Assembly: GCA_030407085.1 (NCBI GenBank)
Contig: CM059585.1
Coordinates: forward strand, 64,026,501 to 64,090,500
Source of the DNA: Trichopria drosophilae
Taxonomy: Eukaryota; Arthropoda; Insecta; Hymenoptera; Diapriidae
Length of the DNA: 64,000 nt
Reading direction: 5' to 3'
Shown here: positions 1-11,064 of the stretch, piece after piece
How the letters are laid out: each line of letters opens with the position of its first letter
How positions within the stretch are numbered: position 1 is the first letter of the stretch
Program-made: the position numbers and the translations under genes
The notes under the pieces: generated by a model
Database searches by the model: none
The model's input: the letters and a program-made list of their open reading frames with translations, nothing else
What the model was told of the DNA's origin: nothing

Positions 1-1
1 A

Positions 2-427
2 ATTGATCAAATTACAACAAGTAACATTCCTCATGTTAAAACAATTAAAAGACGATTACTTGATAAGTATGGTGCGGATATTCTCATCGTAGAAAGACAA
101 AATCGAGGTACTATAGTTTGTTTCAGAAATGTTGGTTACAAACACCTCCCTGACATGTGGTACGAACAAAGAGACGCAGCCTGTCAGGCAGAAAAGCTGC
201 GAGTCATACGTGAAGCTACAGGTATAATTCGCCGCGACATTCGCTCGAAGGTTTTCGAAACAAGTGAATACCCACCATCCGATAACTTTGTGGAAAACGT
301 GAAATATTATGTGCCTGAAACATTGCATGTTTTATTATCTGAAATAATAAAAAAAGATAAACGCGGTTCGCTCAAGTCTTGCGATAGGAAATGTACATCG
401 TTCGTTCCTTTCCCCACTTCTGATTGA
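2..427 (+). CDS. Unrecognised partial ORF, open at the window edge
   Basis: Frame 2 is open from the first base to a stop at 425-427, about 141 residues, so the 5' end lies outside the window; the first ATG inside is at 155. The product is basic and hydrophilic, with no membrane segment or signal peptide. Motif-like stretches are RTIVCFRNVGYK-type text (here GTIVCFRNVGYK), WYEQRDAACQAEKLRVI and IIRRDIRSKVF. It resembles a class of repeated arthropod ORFs of unknown function, but I cannot name the family. The neighbouring decayed retrotransposon at 479-2646 is on the other strand, so it is not obviously part of that element. Confidence 0.4.
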   Translation: MDQITTSNIPHVKTIKRRLLDKYGADILIVERQNRGTIVCFRNVGYKHLPDMWYEQRDAACQAEKLRVIREATGIIRRDIRSKVFETSEYPPSDNFVENVKYYVPETLHVLLSEIIKKDKRGSLKSCDRKCTSFVPFPTSD

Positions 428-478
428 CGTTGGAGCATTTCTTACAAAAAATTTGCTTCAAAAACACTCATAAGAATT

Positions 479-1761
479 TTAGCAAGCATGGGATTCAGCG
501 CACAAAGCTTTCGCATTTATCTCGCCCGCCTCGTCGAATCTTCTCAAAATGTCGAGAAGTTCGTCATCTTTAACATTATATGCCATGATTGCATCCTGAA
601 TCTGTTCATTATAATGCCGGCAGATTGTGGTAATCGTTTCGGGCGTAGTTAATTTCATTCCGATATCCTTTGGGTCGCTTAACAGCTCGATCGCGTTCCC
701 CACCCGTGAGATTCCCGTTTTCGGTTGATGACATCCGAACTCGATTTTGCGTTTTAAGGTTTGGCGTATTTCGTCGCTCCAAAATCGCCTTTCAAAGCGC
801 GTTTCAAAATCGGGGAAGTTCTCAATCGTGTCTTGAACTGAGTCTCACTAATCGTTGCACGAGCCCCCCAAAGCCTGCCCCATAATCATTTTGAATTCCT
901 GTTGTTCCATTTCAACAGCTTCGGCGTATTATCTAAAATTTTGCAGAAATTTAATTGGTTTTACGCCCCGTCTTCCTGCAAATTTCGGTATATCGCATTT
1001 TGCGAGTGTTGTTCGTCGGGTTTCTAATTCAATTGGCTATTTGATTCGGGTGTTTATTCCACGTACTCGCTCTAAACTCGCTATTCTGTTTTCAGATTCG
1101 CCTGCTCTTGTTCTAACCGCCCTATTCTTCGCAATTCTAAGCTCTGCTGTACAAGTTGCTGTTGTAGCTCAGACCGTTCCAGCAAGTGTGGAAATTCCTC
1201 GATTGTTATAATAGCTTCTCTTTCTAACGCCTCATGCGTTTTCAGACTTTCCTCATTTGCTGCGACTTGGTCGATCATCATTGTATTACCCTGATACATT
1301 TGCGCAAATTTTTCGTTCACGTCCGAGATTTTAGCATTTGCTTCAATCGCCGCGGGTTTTTGATATTCGGACAAGGCCGTCTCCTTTTCGTTGGCCGCTT
1401 GTTGTATCCGCGCTTCCAACGTTGCTATTTCTTTATATCTTACCTGCCTATCTTCGTTCAGTATTTTGACTTCTTTTTCCATTTGTTGATTTTTTTCAAC
1501 AAATGTTTGACAATATCCGTCATTTCTGTTTGCCAATTAATTTCGTCGATGTTAAGTTTATCGATGTCGATTTCATCGATATTAGTTTCCGACTCCCTGA
1601 CGGATACCTCGGCCTTGTTTTTATCACCTGGCGGTCTTCCAGGCTCTTTTTATTTTAGACGCTATTTTAAACAGACCATGTCCCTTTGCTCGCGTTTCCC
1701 TTCGCGTTGTCCCGAGGCTTCGAGTCGCGAACCCCGATACTTCATCTTCGGATTGTGGCAT
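479..1761 (-). pseudogene. gag: LTR-retrotransposon gag, multiply frameshifted
   Basis: Read on the minus strand, an ATG at 1761-1759 opens a short frame. It is followed by shifted frames carrying an acidic segment (IDEIDIDKLNIDEINW, near 1560) and a Gln/Glu-rich coiled coil (1536-1081). A capsid-like region follows: CDIPKFAGRRGVKPIKFL near 980, FPDFETRFERRFWSDEI near 790 and AIELLSDPKDIGMKL at 703. This order, with the proline-rich start, a W-x-x-x-I helix and the IELLSDPK/CRHYNEQIQ block, is typical of retrotransposon Gag capsids. At least four frameshifts or stops break it. The LTR at 1797-2646 lies immediately upstream, which supports the assignment. No protease or polymerase follows, so the element is truncated. 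Confidence 0.7.
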
Positions 1762-1796
1762 TGTTATGCGATTAAATTAAGAAAATTCAATGATGT

Positions 1797-2646
1797 TGTT
1801 ACGATCGGTAGATCGTAGTCTCCTTAAATATCAATATAATTCTCAAAGTCCACCGTGAGAATATGCACGGCTTGCGACTTCACATAGAAGTCAAGAGTGC
1901 AAGCTCAGCATAGTCCCACGGTTGGAAATAAATGCGATGACGAACTTCGCTGCGCTCTCGAATCGAGGCGGCATCGAAGGAGTCAGTCGCGGAAGGACAT
2001 CCAAACGAACTTCGCGGCTCCTCATTTTTGTAACCTTCCCCACCCACCGCTCGCGCTGTTACGAACCGCGTGTTCGTAACAATGTCATTTCTTATAATGC
2101 CAATCGGTATATCTATACTAACTTTATTTTTCAAAACAACAAAAATATTTTGCTTATTTCCTATGCTCGTAAAGTCCTCTTTAATCGTCACCAATGCCTA
2201 TTTATAACTTCCTAGAAGTCAAGAGTGCAAGCTCAGCATAGTCCCACGGTTGGAAATAAATGCGATGACGAACTTCGTTGCGCTCTCGAATCGAGGCGGC
2301 ATCGAAGGAGTCAGTCACGGAAGGACATCCAAACGAACTTCGCGGCTCCTCATTTTTGTAACCTTCCCCACCCACCGCTCGCGCTGTTACGAACCGCGTG
2401 TTCGTAACAATGTCATTTCTTATAATGCCAATCGGTATATCTATACTAACTTTATTTTTCAAAACAACAAAAATATTTTGCTTATTTCCTATGCTCGTAA
2501 AGTCCTCTTTAATCGTCACCAATGCCTATTTATAACTTCCAACTCACAATCGCTATCCGCTCTTACTACGATCCGATTAATTGAACATTAATCAACCACA
2601 CAAATAATTTATTATTATATATATTAACTTCGCTAATCCTGTTACA
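1797..2646 (-). mobile_element. Putative 5' LTR of the minus-strand gag element
   Basis: On the minus strand the block begins TGTAACAGGATTAGC and ends GATCGTAACA, giving the TG...CA ends and near-inverted TGTAAC/GTAACA termini expected of an LTR. It lies directly upstream of the gag remnant and has no other partner in the window. It contains an internal 328-bp tandem duplication. I saw no convincing tRNA primer-binding site next to it. ORFs of about 105 residues in both repeat units are probably fortuitous. Confidence 0.6.
1885..2541. repeat. 328-bp tandem duplication (two copies) inside the LTR
   Basis: Units at about 1886-2213 and 2214-2541 are aligned without gaps. I see only a couple of differences (for example acttcgCtgc versus acttcgTtgc, and gtcagtcGcgg versus gtcagtcAcgg). 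The junction shares tagaagtc. Near identity implies a recent duplication, or an assembly duplication. Confidence 0.9.
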
Positions 2647-4864
2647 ATTTTATTTTACAATTAGTTAAATTATTAGTATTTGGATAATTCAAAAGCAAGC
2701 CCAAGCAACAATTCAATTTTTTGTCTTATTTGCTGATCGCAAATAATTAAGGAAATAACTGAAATTTATTTTGAATTTAATAATTAGATAATTATTAATT
2801 AAATGAAAAAGAAAGCAAAATTATTTATCTGAATTATAAATTATTTGCTATGCGCAAATAATTATATAAACCCAATTACTTATAATCGTGTTTTGCACGG
2901 ACGATCGGGAGTTGTTTGTTTTTCTAATTGTTATTCCTTCACTTTTCTGTTTTTCTCTTGCGAGTTTCTTAATTGTTTTTGTTTACTCAAAGTCGTGCCG
3001 TTTTCGAGCTTCACTTTGGCTCCAATTGTAATCCTCTAATCGAGTGATTTACGTTACAAATTATAATTTTGATAGATCGTGATAAATTTATATATTCTAT
3101 ATTATTCCCGGTCACAATGGAGCTTTTGCATACAAAAATGCTATTTAAATACGTAATACTAACTAAGAATCTATTAACGAGGATATGTCTAAATCGATCT
3201 ACGGTACAATCGTATTTGTATCACAACACGCAAAAATTTGAAAATCATTGCAGATTTGAGCAACCTCAAAAACCCAAAATAAAGATTGCAATTAATTTTT
3301 GAGAACAATTTTTCAATTAGAGGATCCCGCACTACTAAACATCAAATGTACCATTTTTTGGTCTATAAAGGTAAGTGGGGTTTGAAAATTAGTTTAGTGA
3401 ATGTTCAAATCATCAGGTACGTCACCACATTAAATCCGCCTGAATGATTTCTTTTGAGATTGTTTATTTCCAAGATTGTTCTCCGAATTTTGAAGAGTGA
3501 GAAGATTCGTTCGACTTATTATTGTTATTGTTTTCATTTTCTTGTAAGTCTTCGTGTTTTCTGAGTTTCCTTCGCACTTGTTTCACCCGTCCCTTTTTCC
3601 TGTTTTCTTGCTTCCGATGTTCGGTTGTTTCGAGTCGGTTCAGAACGGTGCTCGAGTTCGGTTGTGGTTCTAGATCTTCGAGTTGTATATCATTTTGGAG
3701 GCAACGTAACAAGCGCCATCAATCTGTGCATTCCGTGAGTATCCCCCGTTAAGAATGTAATAAATAATAAAATTACAGTTTCTTTTTTCAAATACTGTGC
3801 AGTGTTTTATTTTTCGATCGTCTTGAATCCGGCTCTCATATTATGATTAACTCATATTTTCTTACACCGCCATTTTGAATTTTTAAAACGTTACTTTACT
3901 TTGGCATTTCTAGAGTGTGAATAATAATGCAATCATATCCTTTCATTTTTCAGTTCAATATATGGCGGATGCATTTCCGATTTAAAAAACGGCAAGTATA
4001 ACTTAGCGAATGAAAGCACAAGACGGTTTGGATTAGGATTCAATGAGCAATTAAAAATCGGTCAGAAGTTTAAATAAGAATTTTATATTTGCTATTTTGA
4101 TCGATAGTAAGTTATTTTTATTTTTTTTTTTTATTATTTTATATTATTTTACCTATTGTCTACTAGGAGACTTTAAGAAGTCAAAGTAGACGAAATTTAA
4201 ACTTGTAAATAATACTCTTTAATTAAATAAATTCAAAATCGTCGTTTAATCATAGACGAGAATTAAACACGCTTTTTAGCAGGGTCATGCTGGAAGCAAG
4301 TGCTGCAGCGATTTTCTCCACGTACGAGCTAGATTCACCATAATAATTTTATGGAAACCCGGAATTAATGATATTAAGTATCGTGCATATTTTTTTACTC
4401 GCATTTTTCTTGTAGTTCCATTTAGACTAACATCGTGTTTAATAATCACAGATAGAGATTATAATATTGAAACATTATACTTTTGGGCTCTAGTACATTT
4501 TCTCAAGGTCATGTCGGCCAATATTAAAAATATAAAAGGTTCAAATCCGCAGTTTGATTACTTGTATTTGGTGGAAAATGATTTTTGTATTATTTTAAAT
4601 ATCGAGACAGTATTTGTTGAATGTTGTTTTTCAATCGAACACCAATGTAAAATTAATTACGAACATTGCGTCTAGACAACTGTAATGTAACATTTGTCTA
4701 AATTTAGCATATGAATAAATGAATAAAAAGTCAATATATTCATGAAACTAATAATTTTTGGCTGTGAAATATTAAAAATATTAAATATTTACAAAAAATG
4801 CTAACAAATATATAAATTCTTTAGAAATTTTGGATTCGCCGACAGATCCATAATAATAGTATTA
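2647..4864. other. AT-rich stretch without a supportable gene
   Basis: Mostly low-GC intergenic DNA. A minus-strand ORF at 3464-3712 (82 residues, Lys/Arg/Glu/Asn-rich) has biased composition and no recognisable domain. Homopolymer-rich patches occur near 4120-4140. Nothing else supportable was seen. Confidence 0.5.
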
Positions 4865-5864
4865 TTAATAATGTTGTAAATTTAATGTTATATTTCGCAT
4901 AGGAATATTAATTATCGCGTGAGTGTACATAACAAAATTCGTGCATGCGAGAAGCATTATAGTGAAAGGACTTTCGAATTTTGCGGCAACGATTAGGAAT
5001 CTCCACGGACCTACTGGCACCTCTCTACGGATTAGTTCTGGCGCAATAGTACATCCTTTCACTAAGGGGATAAACGAGAATATAGGCAAGCATAGGAAAC
5101 GCCAGCCCCGTGTATCCGGTCGATATGAGCAGATGCGTTCCCCAACTACTTTCAGGTAGGGATTTTCTTTGGGATCACCTTTAATATCTCTTTTTTCGAA
5201 ATTTGAACCATTAACTAAACTGTAAGAGGTTCTTTGGGCCCTTACTCTGAGCTCCCTGCGCAGATATTGCTCAACGTTACCATAACTCCACTCATTTCTA
5301 CACTCAAATCGATGCAAATCTGCAATGTTTTTAATCTGAGACACCGAAAGCCCCTTCCTCACTAAGGAATCTCAGAGAACTTTCGTAGGGCAAATTAGCG
5401 TATGAATCCGATTATCAAACTTCTTCTTCACATGGAAGCTTTCACACAAATCCTAGGTGACGGCACTTATCCATCCAGCTTCTAACCTCGTCCCTCTTTG
5501 GGTATCCTTTTGAAGCGGACAGTAGAACTTAAACCAGATTTCACGGAACCATTTCCAAGTCAAACTATCAGTCTGGATCATCCAATTATATCTCGACCAT
5601 TTGACAGCAGAAAACGTAATTATAAAATTTCCCGGCGCATTTTTTAAATTTGCAAATCGTTGGAGTCTTTTCCACCACAATTATACCATGGACCCTTGAG
5701 CATCTACAGCCGACTTCATCTAGGTATCCACATTCATGTGCGCAATTGCGCAAGAAAACCTGCAGAACAGCTCGCACCGATGTACACGATCGGTCACAAT
5801 ATGCACTAGGAAACGGAATTTCATAACTTTCAGTGTTTTGAAATAAATGTGTAGAAATGTACAA
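4865..5864 (-). pseudogene. Unrecognised minus-strand ORF cluster
   Basis: Three minus-strand frames (5864-5586, 5680-5453, 5362-4865) lie end to end, the last two in the same frame. The first is Cys-rich (CDRSCTSVRAVLQ and CAHECGYLDEVGCRCSRV). The last has a charged N-terminal part (residues 1-80) and a more hydrophobic C-terminal part. Local GC is higher than in the flanks. This could be a decayed gene or repeat spanning about 1 kb. An opposing plus-strand ORF (4923-5159) cannot be ruled out as the true one. I do not recognise any family. Confidence 0.25.
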
Positions 5865-8200
5865 TTAGGTTAAAGGGCAAATTGTAATGATCAATTAATT
5901 ATATAACATCTAAGTTTAGACACCAAATAATATTCCCAACTTGCATACCGTTATCTTATCTTGCTATCTGTACCCGAATACTTACGCTAGTTCGCATTCT
6001 CTAATGGATGAACCGGAATTTTCCAATGACCCTTGCCAATTACTGGAACTATTTCCATTTTGATGGATTCAGGAGTACTGGAAGACTGCATTTAAAAAAT
6101 AAGCCAGTAATTGCAGTTTCGTCATATCGAGAATTACACGAATTTGAGAAAAAGTTGAAGAAAGATTTCTTGTATTTTTCTTAATAATCTTTGAATTGGA
6201 ATAATTGAAATAAGATTTGCTACTTTGGTAAAATTCCTAGTGTCTCCCTGTTACACCCTCATTCCCAAATGTACACTATCATCTAAGTAAAATGAATCCT
6301 AATGATAAATGCTGCATATGATGGTCATGCTAGAGATACACTTCTTTCCCGTTATAAACAAGAAAGAGTAGAACTCGCTTTACTATTTTGAATTAGTCTA
6401 TTTTATAACGTTATTCTGGATTGATACATCAACCATTCTAAACTATTTAAAATGTCCTGCAAAAACGGTATTTTCGAAATATCCTAATCATTACACAGGC
6501 CGACAAAATTTCAAAAAATGAATAACCCAGGAACCAGACAATACTTTTCTAAAGGTTTTTAGTGCGCTGAATCTAAATCTGGCCACAGAATTGCACCATC
6601 ACCCTAGGTTGTCGAGATATCCTAACGTGAAAGTGCAAAAAGCACGGTTTTTGGCTATATTCGGGTGGATATTACGTCGCGAATTAATTTTTTTTCGGAA
6701 ATCTCGTTGCAGTATCTAAAAGCGGTAATCTTAGCATTGTAAACCCATTTTGAGTTTTTATGATATCTTTTTTTGTCTCGGAGATATCGTTGAATGAAAA
6801 TCAGTACTTTAGCGTTTTCTTTCAAATCTTACCAAAACGATATAGTTATAATAATTATTATAGGATGTCCCTGGTATACTGTTCACGAGTAACTCCAAGG
6901 AGATATCCAGTGTCGGAATATTAAAACAAAACGTGTTCGTTTCTTCGTCCACTTCGATCCACAGATCGAAGTCCAAGGTAAGCGCATTATTTCCAAAATT
7001 CTTCATCATCAAATTTCGCTTCTCCCTGCCATCAAGTCTTCCCCTTTCATTCTATCTAAGGCCTGGAACGCGAAGTGACGGCAGAATCCTGAGTACTTGA
7101 TTCGGTTTTTTATTATTAAGACTATTTTGTACTATTAAGACATAATTTTTTATCCGCATTATTTATACTTATGACTTGATTTATATATGTATATGTGGTT
7201 TACTCCGCGTAAATTACGGCGGCGGCACTTCTTTACAAAGGTCCGCTTGAAGGACCCAGTTCCTCCAACTAAAATCGCATAAACTACCAAAATCAATAAT
7301 TGTTTTTCTGTACAGCCTGTCGAAAATCGGGGTACGGTACGGGTTGGATTCAACAAAATTGTGCCTACTTACAGGCGATGATCCTGGAGCCGGACTCTTG
7401 GTCGATTGTGGCTAAGGATTGGCGGCTGCAATCGGCGATTCGGCTTTTTGGGGTCCTGGGTAGCGTACGTCCTCGGGACGAGGGCTAGGGCGCCCGCGCT
7501 AATTGACATTGGAATTTAGAATTAACTTGTAAAAATCGGGCGGCGCGTGGTTCGCACTAACGCATATCAATCACCCATCGTAACTCTTAAATACATATCC
7601 CAAATCGCAAAACCGCAAGAGGAATGTGAATACGCAAGATTCCCGGACGCAAAACTCAAAAACGCAATAACGCCAAGATTATGATCGCAAACAGAGTATC
7701 GCAAACAAATAATCATAATCGCAAACGGAATATCACATAAATCAATGGCGCAAAAATATACTGTCGCTAGGACATGATGTCGTAAGAACCATCATCGCAG
7801 AAACAGAACATCGCCACGTTCATGGCCGCAAACAAAATATCGCAAAAGTTTTACCCGCAAGTACAAAATAAAAAATCGCAAAATAGGTGATACATCAAAA
7901 TGTAACATGTTCAACGGGTTTATCAATTTATCAAGGGAAGTACCCTTTTCACCCGGGATATCAAGATCGCCATCTGACTGATACATAGAAACTTATAGCT
8001 AGGCCTTACTCTAACGCAATATTAGGATTCGCGTCTTCTAGCTCCATACCTTTTTAAGCATTCTATTCTCCACAACGAAACGGAAAGTGAGGAGAAGGAT
8101 GGAGTGAAGAGGAATCCGGATGCCGAAAGAAAAGAGAATTATTACGGTTACGTAATACAAATAATGAAACTTAAAGTGAGATACCCGAACGCGATCGATC
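5865..8200. other. Intergenic DNA; CGCAAA-rich patch near 7600-7870
   Basis: No supportable coding region; small ORFs at 6809-7012 and 7159-7356 (both minus) have no recognisable content. Between about 7600 and 7870 the hexamer CGCAAA and near variants recur many times at irregular spacing, as in a degraded short-unit repeat. The region 7300-7490 is locally GC-rich without a clear gene. Confidence 0.4.
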
Positions 8201-8497
8201 AATGCTCGCGGGGAGGATCGTAGACCATAACGTCGTTCGCGTAATGATGCGGGTGGGAGAGGCGTACGCAGCGTGGACGTCCTACACGGAGACCTGGGCG
8301 CCTGTGAATACACATCGGCGCCGCCACGCGCCGCCACTTACGTCTACTCGATCGCACGTGGGCTGCGGCATGGTTTACTCATTACCTTCAACTATCAAAT
8401 CCGGTTAATCGCGGATTTCGCAAAGTCTTTTAAAAAGACGGAAGGAGAACTCAATGTTTTTCCCCAAAATGTAGATCAGCTCTAAACACACAACAAA

Positions 8498-8745
8498 AGG
8501 GTACGTAAGCTCAAACTTCCAAAGTGCACTTAATCCAAATTCGACGGCAAAATCAAACTCTAAGGAGGGTACCCAAATCCAACTTAACGGAGTACGCAAA
8601 CTCGAAACTCAAAACTCGAAACCCAAAACAGGTACGCAAATTTAAACTTGAAGGGTACGCAAAATCGAAACTCAAAAGGGGTACACAAAATCTAAACTAA
8701 AAAGAGATACGCAAATTTGACACTGGAAGGGGTAATTCAAAATCA
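8498..8745. repeat. Degenerate ~25-bp tandem repeat (GGTACGCAAA type)
   Basis: Successive units begin gggtacgtaa (8499), gggtacccaa (8567), gagtacgcaa (8590), ggtacgcaaatt (8631), ggtacgcaaaatcg (8654), gggtacacaaaatc (8678) and gatacgcaaatt (8706). The consensus is about GGTACGCAAA-TCGAAACTCAAAA with a period of about 22-26 bases. Divergence between units is high, so the array is old. Confidence 0.65.
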
Positions 8746-9236
8746 AAATTTAACTGTGCGATTAAACTTATGGACGCAAAGGGTTTATTCTAAACTACCG
8801 AAGCGAAGGTTGCAACTATATTCGAAACGCTGAATACGAACGGGTGCAAATTCGCGAGGGACCTTTGTAACGACTTATACTACGCGTGTACGGACTTCTT
8901 TAATTGTCGGTAACGGAGATTTCGCATCCTGTTCGTAAAGAGATAATAATCGAGTCTGGGGTAGTATCTCGGAGCCACTTCTGCCAAAGAGGGGATGCGG
9001 AGGGAAGCCTGCGAATCCACCATCGCAATACGTGGGTGTCTCCCTTCCATGGAGATCCTAGGCGGCTCGGGCCGATGAGGCCGGGTACGTGCACTGCCAT
9101 CTGCATGGGCTATAATAGTAAACTTTTCGTATCAGGGGTAGGGGCTGCATGTGAGAATTCACGACTTGGCTTCCTCGTCGTGGTAGTCGACATGGTAGCT
9201 AATTGCTTTCTAATTCTCCGGCGCGGAGGGAGGTGC

Positions 9237-9342
9237 GGGTACCCGTAAGAAGCTACTCGCGGTACGGAGTGGGGGGCCGGATAAGTTTTCCCCTGACGGG
9301 CCATCTCTTTTACAGGAGCGGGGTGTCGCGCAATCTTTTGTG
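9237..9342. repeat. 106-bp direct repeat, copy 1
   Basis: Starts GGGTACCCGTAAGAAGCTAC and ends near CGCAATCTTTTGTG. It is repeated in the same orientation at 10188-10293 with about four to five substitutions, offset 951 bases. The pair flanks an approximately 845-bp GC-rich interior. Confidence 0.85.
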
Positions 9343-10187
9343 GGCACGCCCTGCGGAACGTCTTCCTCGGAGGGGGTAAAGAGCGGGGGATGTCGGATTC
9401 ATGGAAGACATGATCCCATCATCCGGGTTCCGACAGATTCGCTCGGAGAGGGAGTATTAGATTCTCGTGTTTGTGAACTACGAGACCCTCTTCTGCAAAT
9501 GTAATTGGATGTCATTGTAGAACTATCAGAGAAAGATCCTTCAAGGGGAGATTGAATTCAGAGTTCGAACATAACCCTCTAATAGATTATTCTGCGATAA
9601 GGAGAAGGTTGGACGCAATGGGCGGAGAGGATTTATCAATCTATATTTAGTTTTGCACGGATCGGTAAGTGGTCCTCCTATGACACTTTCTAGAGGCAGA
9701 CAACTGAATGCCTCGGTCAACGTATAGGGGGCTGATCGCCGTGTCCATCTACGTTGGCGTCCCATTTGACCAGGGTGTCCGGGAACCGCCACAAAATAGT
9801 GTACCGTGCGAGCCGATCACGAATTATTTCTATTGACCCAGCGATTCGTAATTCGGCGTTATCGCACCGGCCGATAGGGTCACGCAAGTCGACTATGCTG
9901 TCGATTTCCGCCCGAATTGAGGATATTTGCTCAAGGCTGGCGATGCGTCGCTCAGCCGCGCGAAATGGCATGACGTTAGTACCGTTTGCCGCAAACGACA
10001 CGGGCGTGGTCGTAATTGTGAAATGTCCTGATGCAGTGGTGGGCGTCATCGCCGTCTACGTGGGTACAACCGTTACGGGAGAAGTAGCGGGGGTAAGCAC
10101 GAAGGAATCAATTTTAACGAAATTAACACAACCAATAAGAACGCAATTAAGAAAACGAGGAAAGAGTGACGGTAGGGAGTGGGGTGG

Positions 10188-10293
10188 GGGTACCCGTAAG
10201 AAGCTACTCGCGATACGGAGTGGGGGGCCCGATAAGTTTTCCCCTGATGGGCCATCTCTTTTACAGAAGCGGGGTGTCGCGCAATCTTTTGTG
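10188..10293. repeat. 106-bp direct repeat, copy 2
   Basis: Second copy of the segment at 9237-9342. The frame RKKLLA-RSGGPDKF stays open through both copies; two of the four differences I can place in that frame are synonymous, which slightly favours the plus strand but rests on too few changes. Confidence 0.85.
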
Positions 10294-10824
10294 ATGGGGG
10301 TAGATATCAGAATGTAATCGCTAAGTACTACCGGAAATACTCAAATACTGAAGAGAGAGACGCAAAAAGATCGGACGCTTCTCAAGGACGCGATGCAACT
10401 CGAGGTTCTACGTCGAGCTACCAGGTTGCTTGAGCGACCTGCTATTTGGCGTAAAGCAATTTAATGCAAAACCCACATAAAAAAAACAAATTTCCTGGAA
10501 TTGATCCGAACCGGATATCCGTAGGGTCCGACGCAAAGGGGGCGTGATACCACGTTAATACGAGAGGAAAAATTGAATTATGGTGTCCGCGAATCAAAAT
10601 CTAGTGTTCCGAAAATAAACCCTAAATCAAACAGGAGAAATCCAAATCCAAAAACGTTATACTTCGAATAGCGAGCGAAAGTTATTCGTAATATTCGACA
10701 AAGAATTGACGGATGCGCATTAACAAGTACTTTTACATTATTGTTATAAGATATGGTGTAGTAGATAGTCGTTTAGAACGAAGAAATATTTTTAGAAAAG
10801 TTAAAAAGCGGTAACTGGATAGTT

Positions 10825-11064
10825 ATGGGAAAAGTTTTTCGGCTTGGGCAACTCGAGCCATCTTATGATTTATCTGTAATAAAGGTTAAAAGAAAGTCTA
10901 ATTTGAAGCGGTTTCGTTCCAACATGCTGCGTCTACGTGATCTCAACGCTATATTAAAAAAAAAAGGGACTCGTTTGTCCGATACCGACATACAATTACG
11001 ACAATTTTCGGATTTGTCAATACATACAAAAAAAAGGGTAATCGCGCTAGTTACGGAGACGTAA
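10825..11064 (+). CDS. Unrecognised 79-residue ORF
   Basis: ATG at 10825 to TAA at 11062-11064. The product is basic (SNLKRFRSNMLRLRDLNAIL, then GTRLSDTDIQLRQF) with no membrane segment. A run of nine adenines at 10957-10965 sits inside it. The text looks like a piece of a longer transposon protein, but I cannot identify it. A minus-strand ORF (11171-10863) overlaps. Confidence 0.3.
   Translation: MGKVFRLGQLEPSYDLSVIKVKRKSNLKRFRSNMLRLRDLNAILKKKGTRLSDTDIQLRQFSDLSIHTKKRVIALVTET

Larger units (their letters stand above)
8900..10320. other. GC-rich block with overlapping ORFs on both strands, strand unresolved
   Basis: GC content is visibly higher than in the flanks and several long ORFs overlap. 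Plus: 8904-9248, about 9214-9504 and 9754-10317. Minus: 9304-9110, 9792-9541, 10049-9717 and 10255-10073. The minus ORFs at 9304 and 10255 begin with the same motif (MA-QGKTY-APHSV-RVASYGYPH). The minus frame at 10049-9717 contains AAERRIASLEQISSIRAEID, a coiled-coil-like stretch. The plus frames through the repeat share RKKLLA-RSGGPDKFSPDG. I cannot decide the coding strand; a decayed transposable element is the likeliest explanation. Confidence 0.35.

Noticed and set aside
1880..2591. Paired ~105-residue ORFs on both strands in the 328-bp repeats
   Set aside because: They are repeated only because the DNA is duplicated, occur on both strands, and lie inside an LTR.
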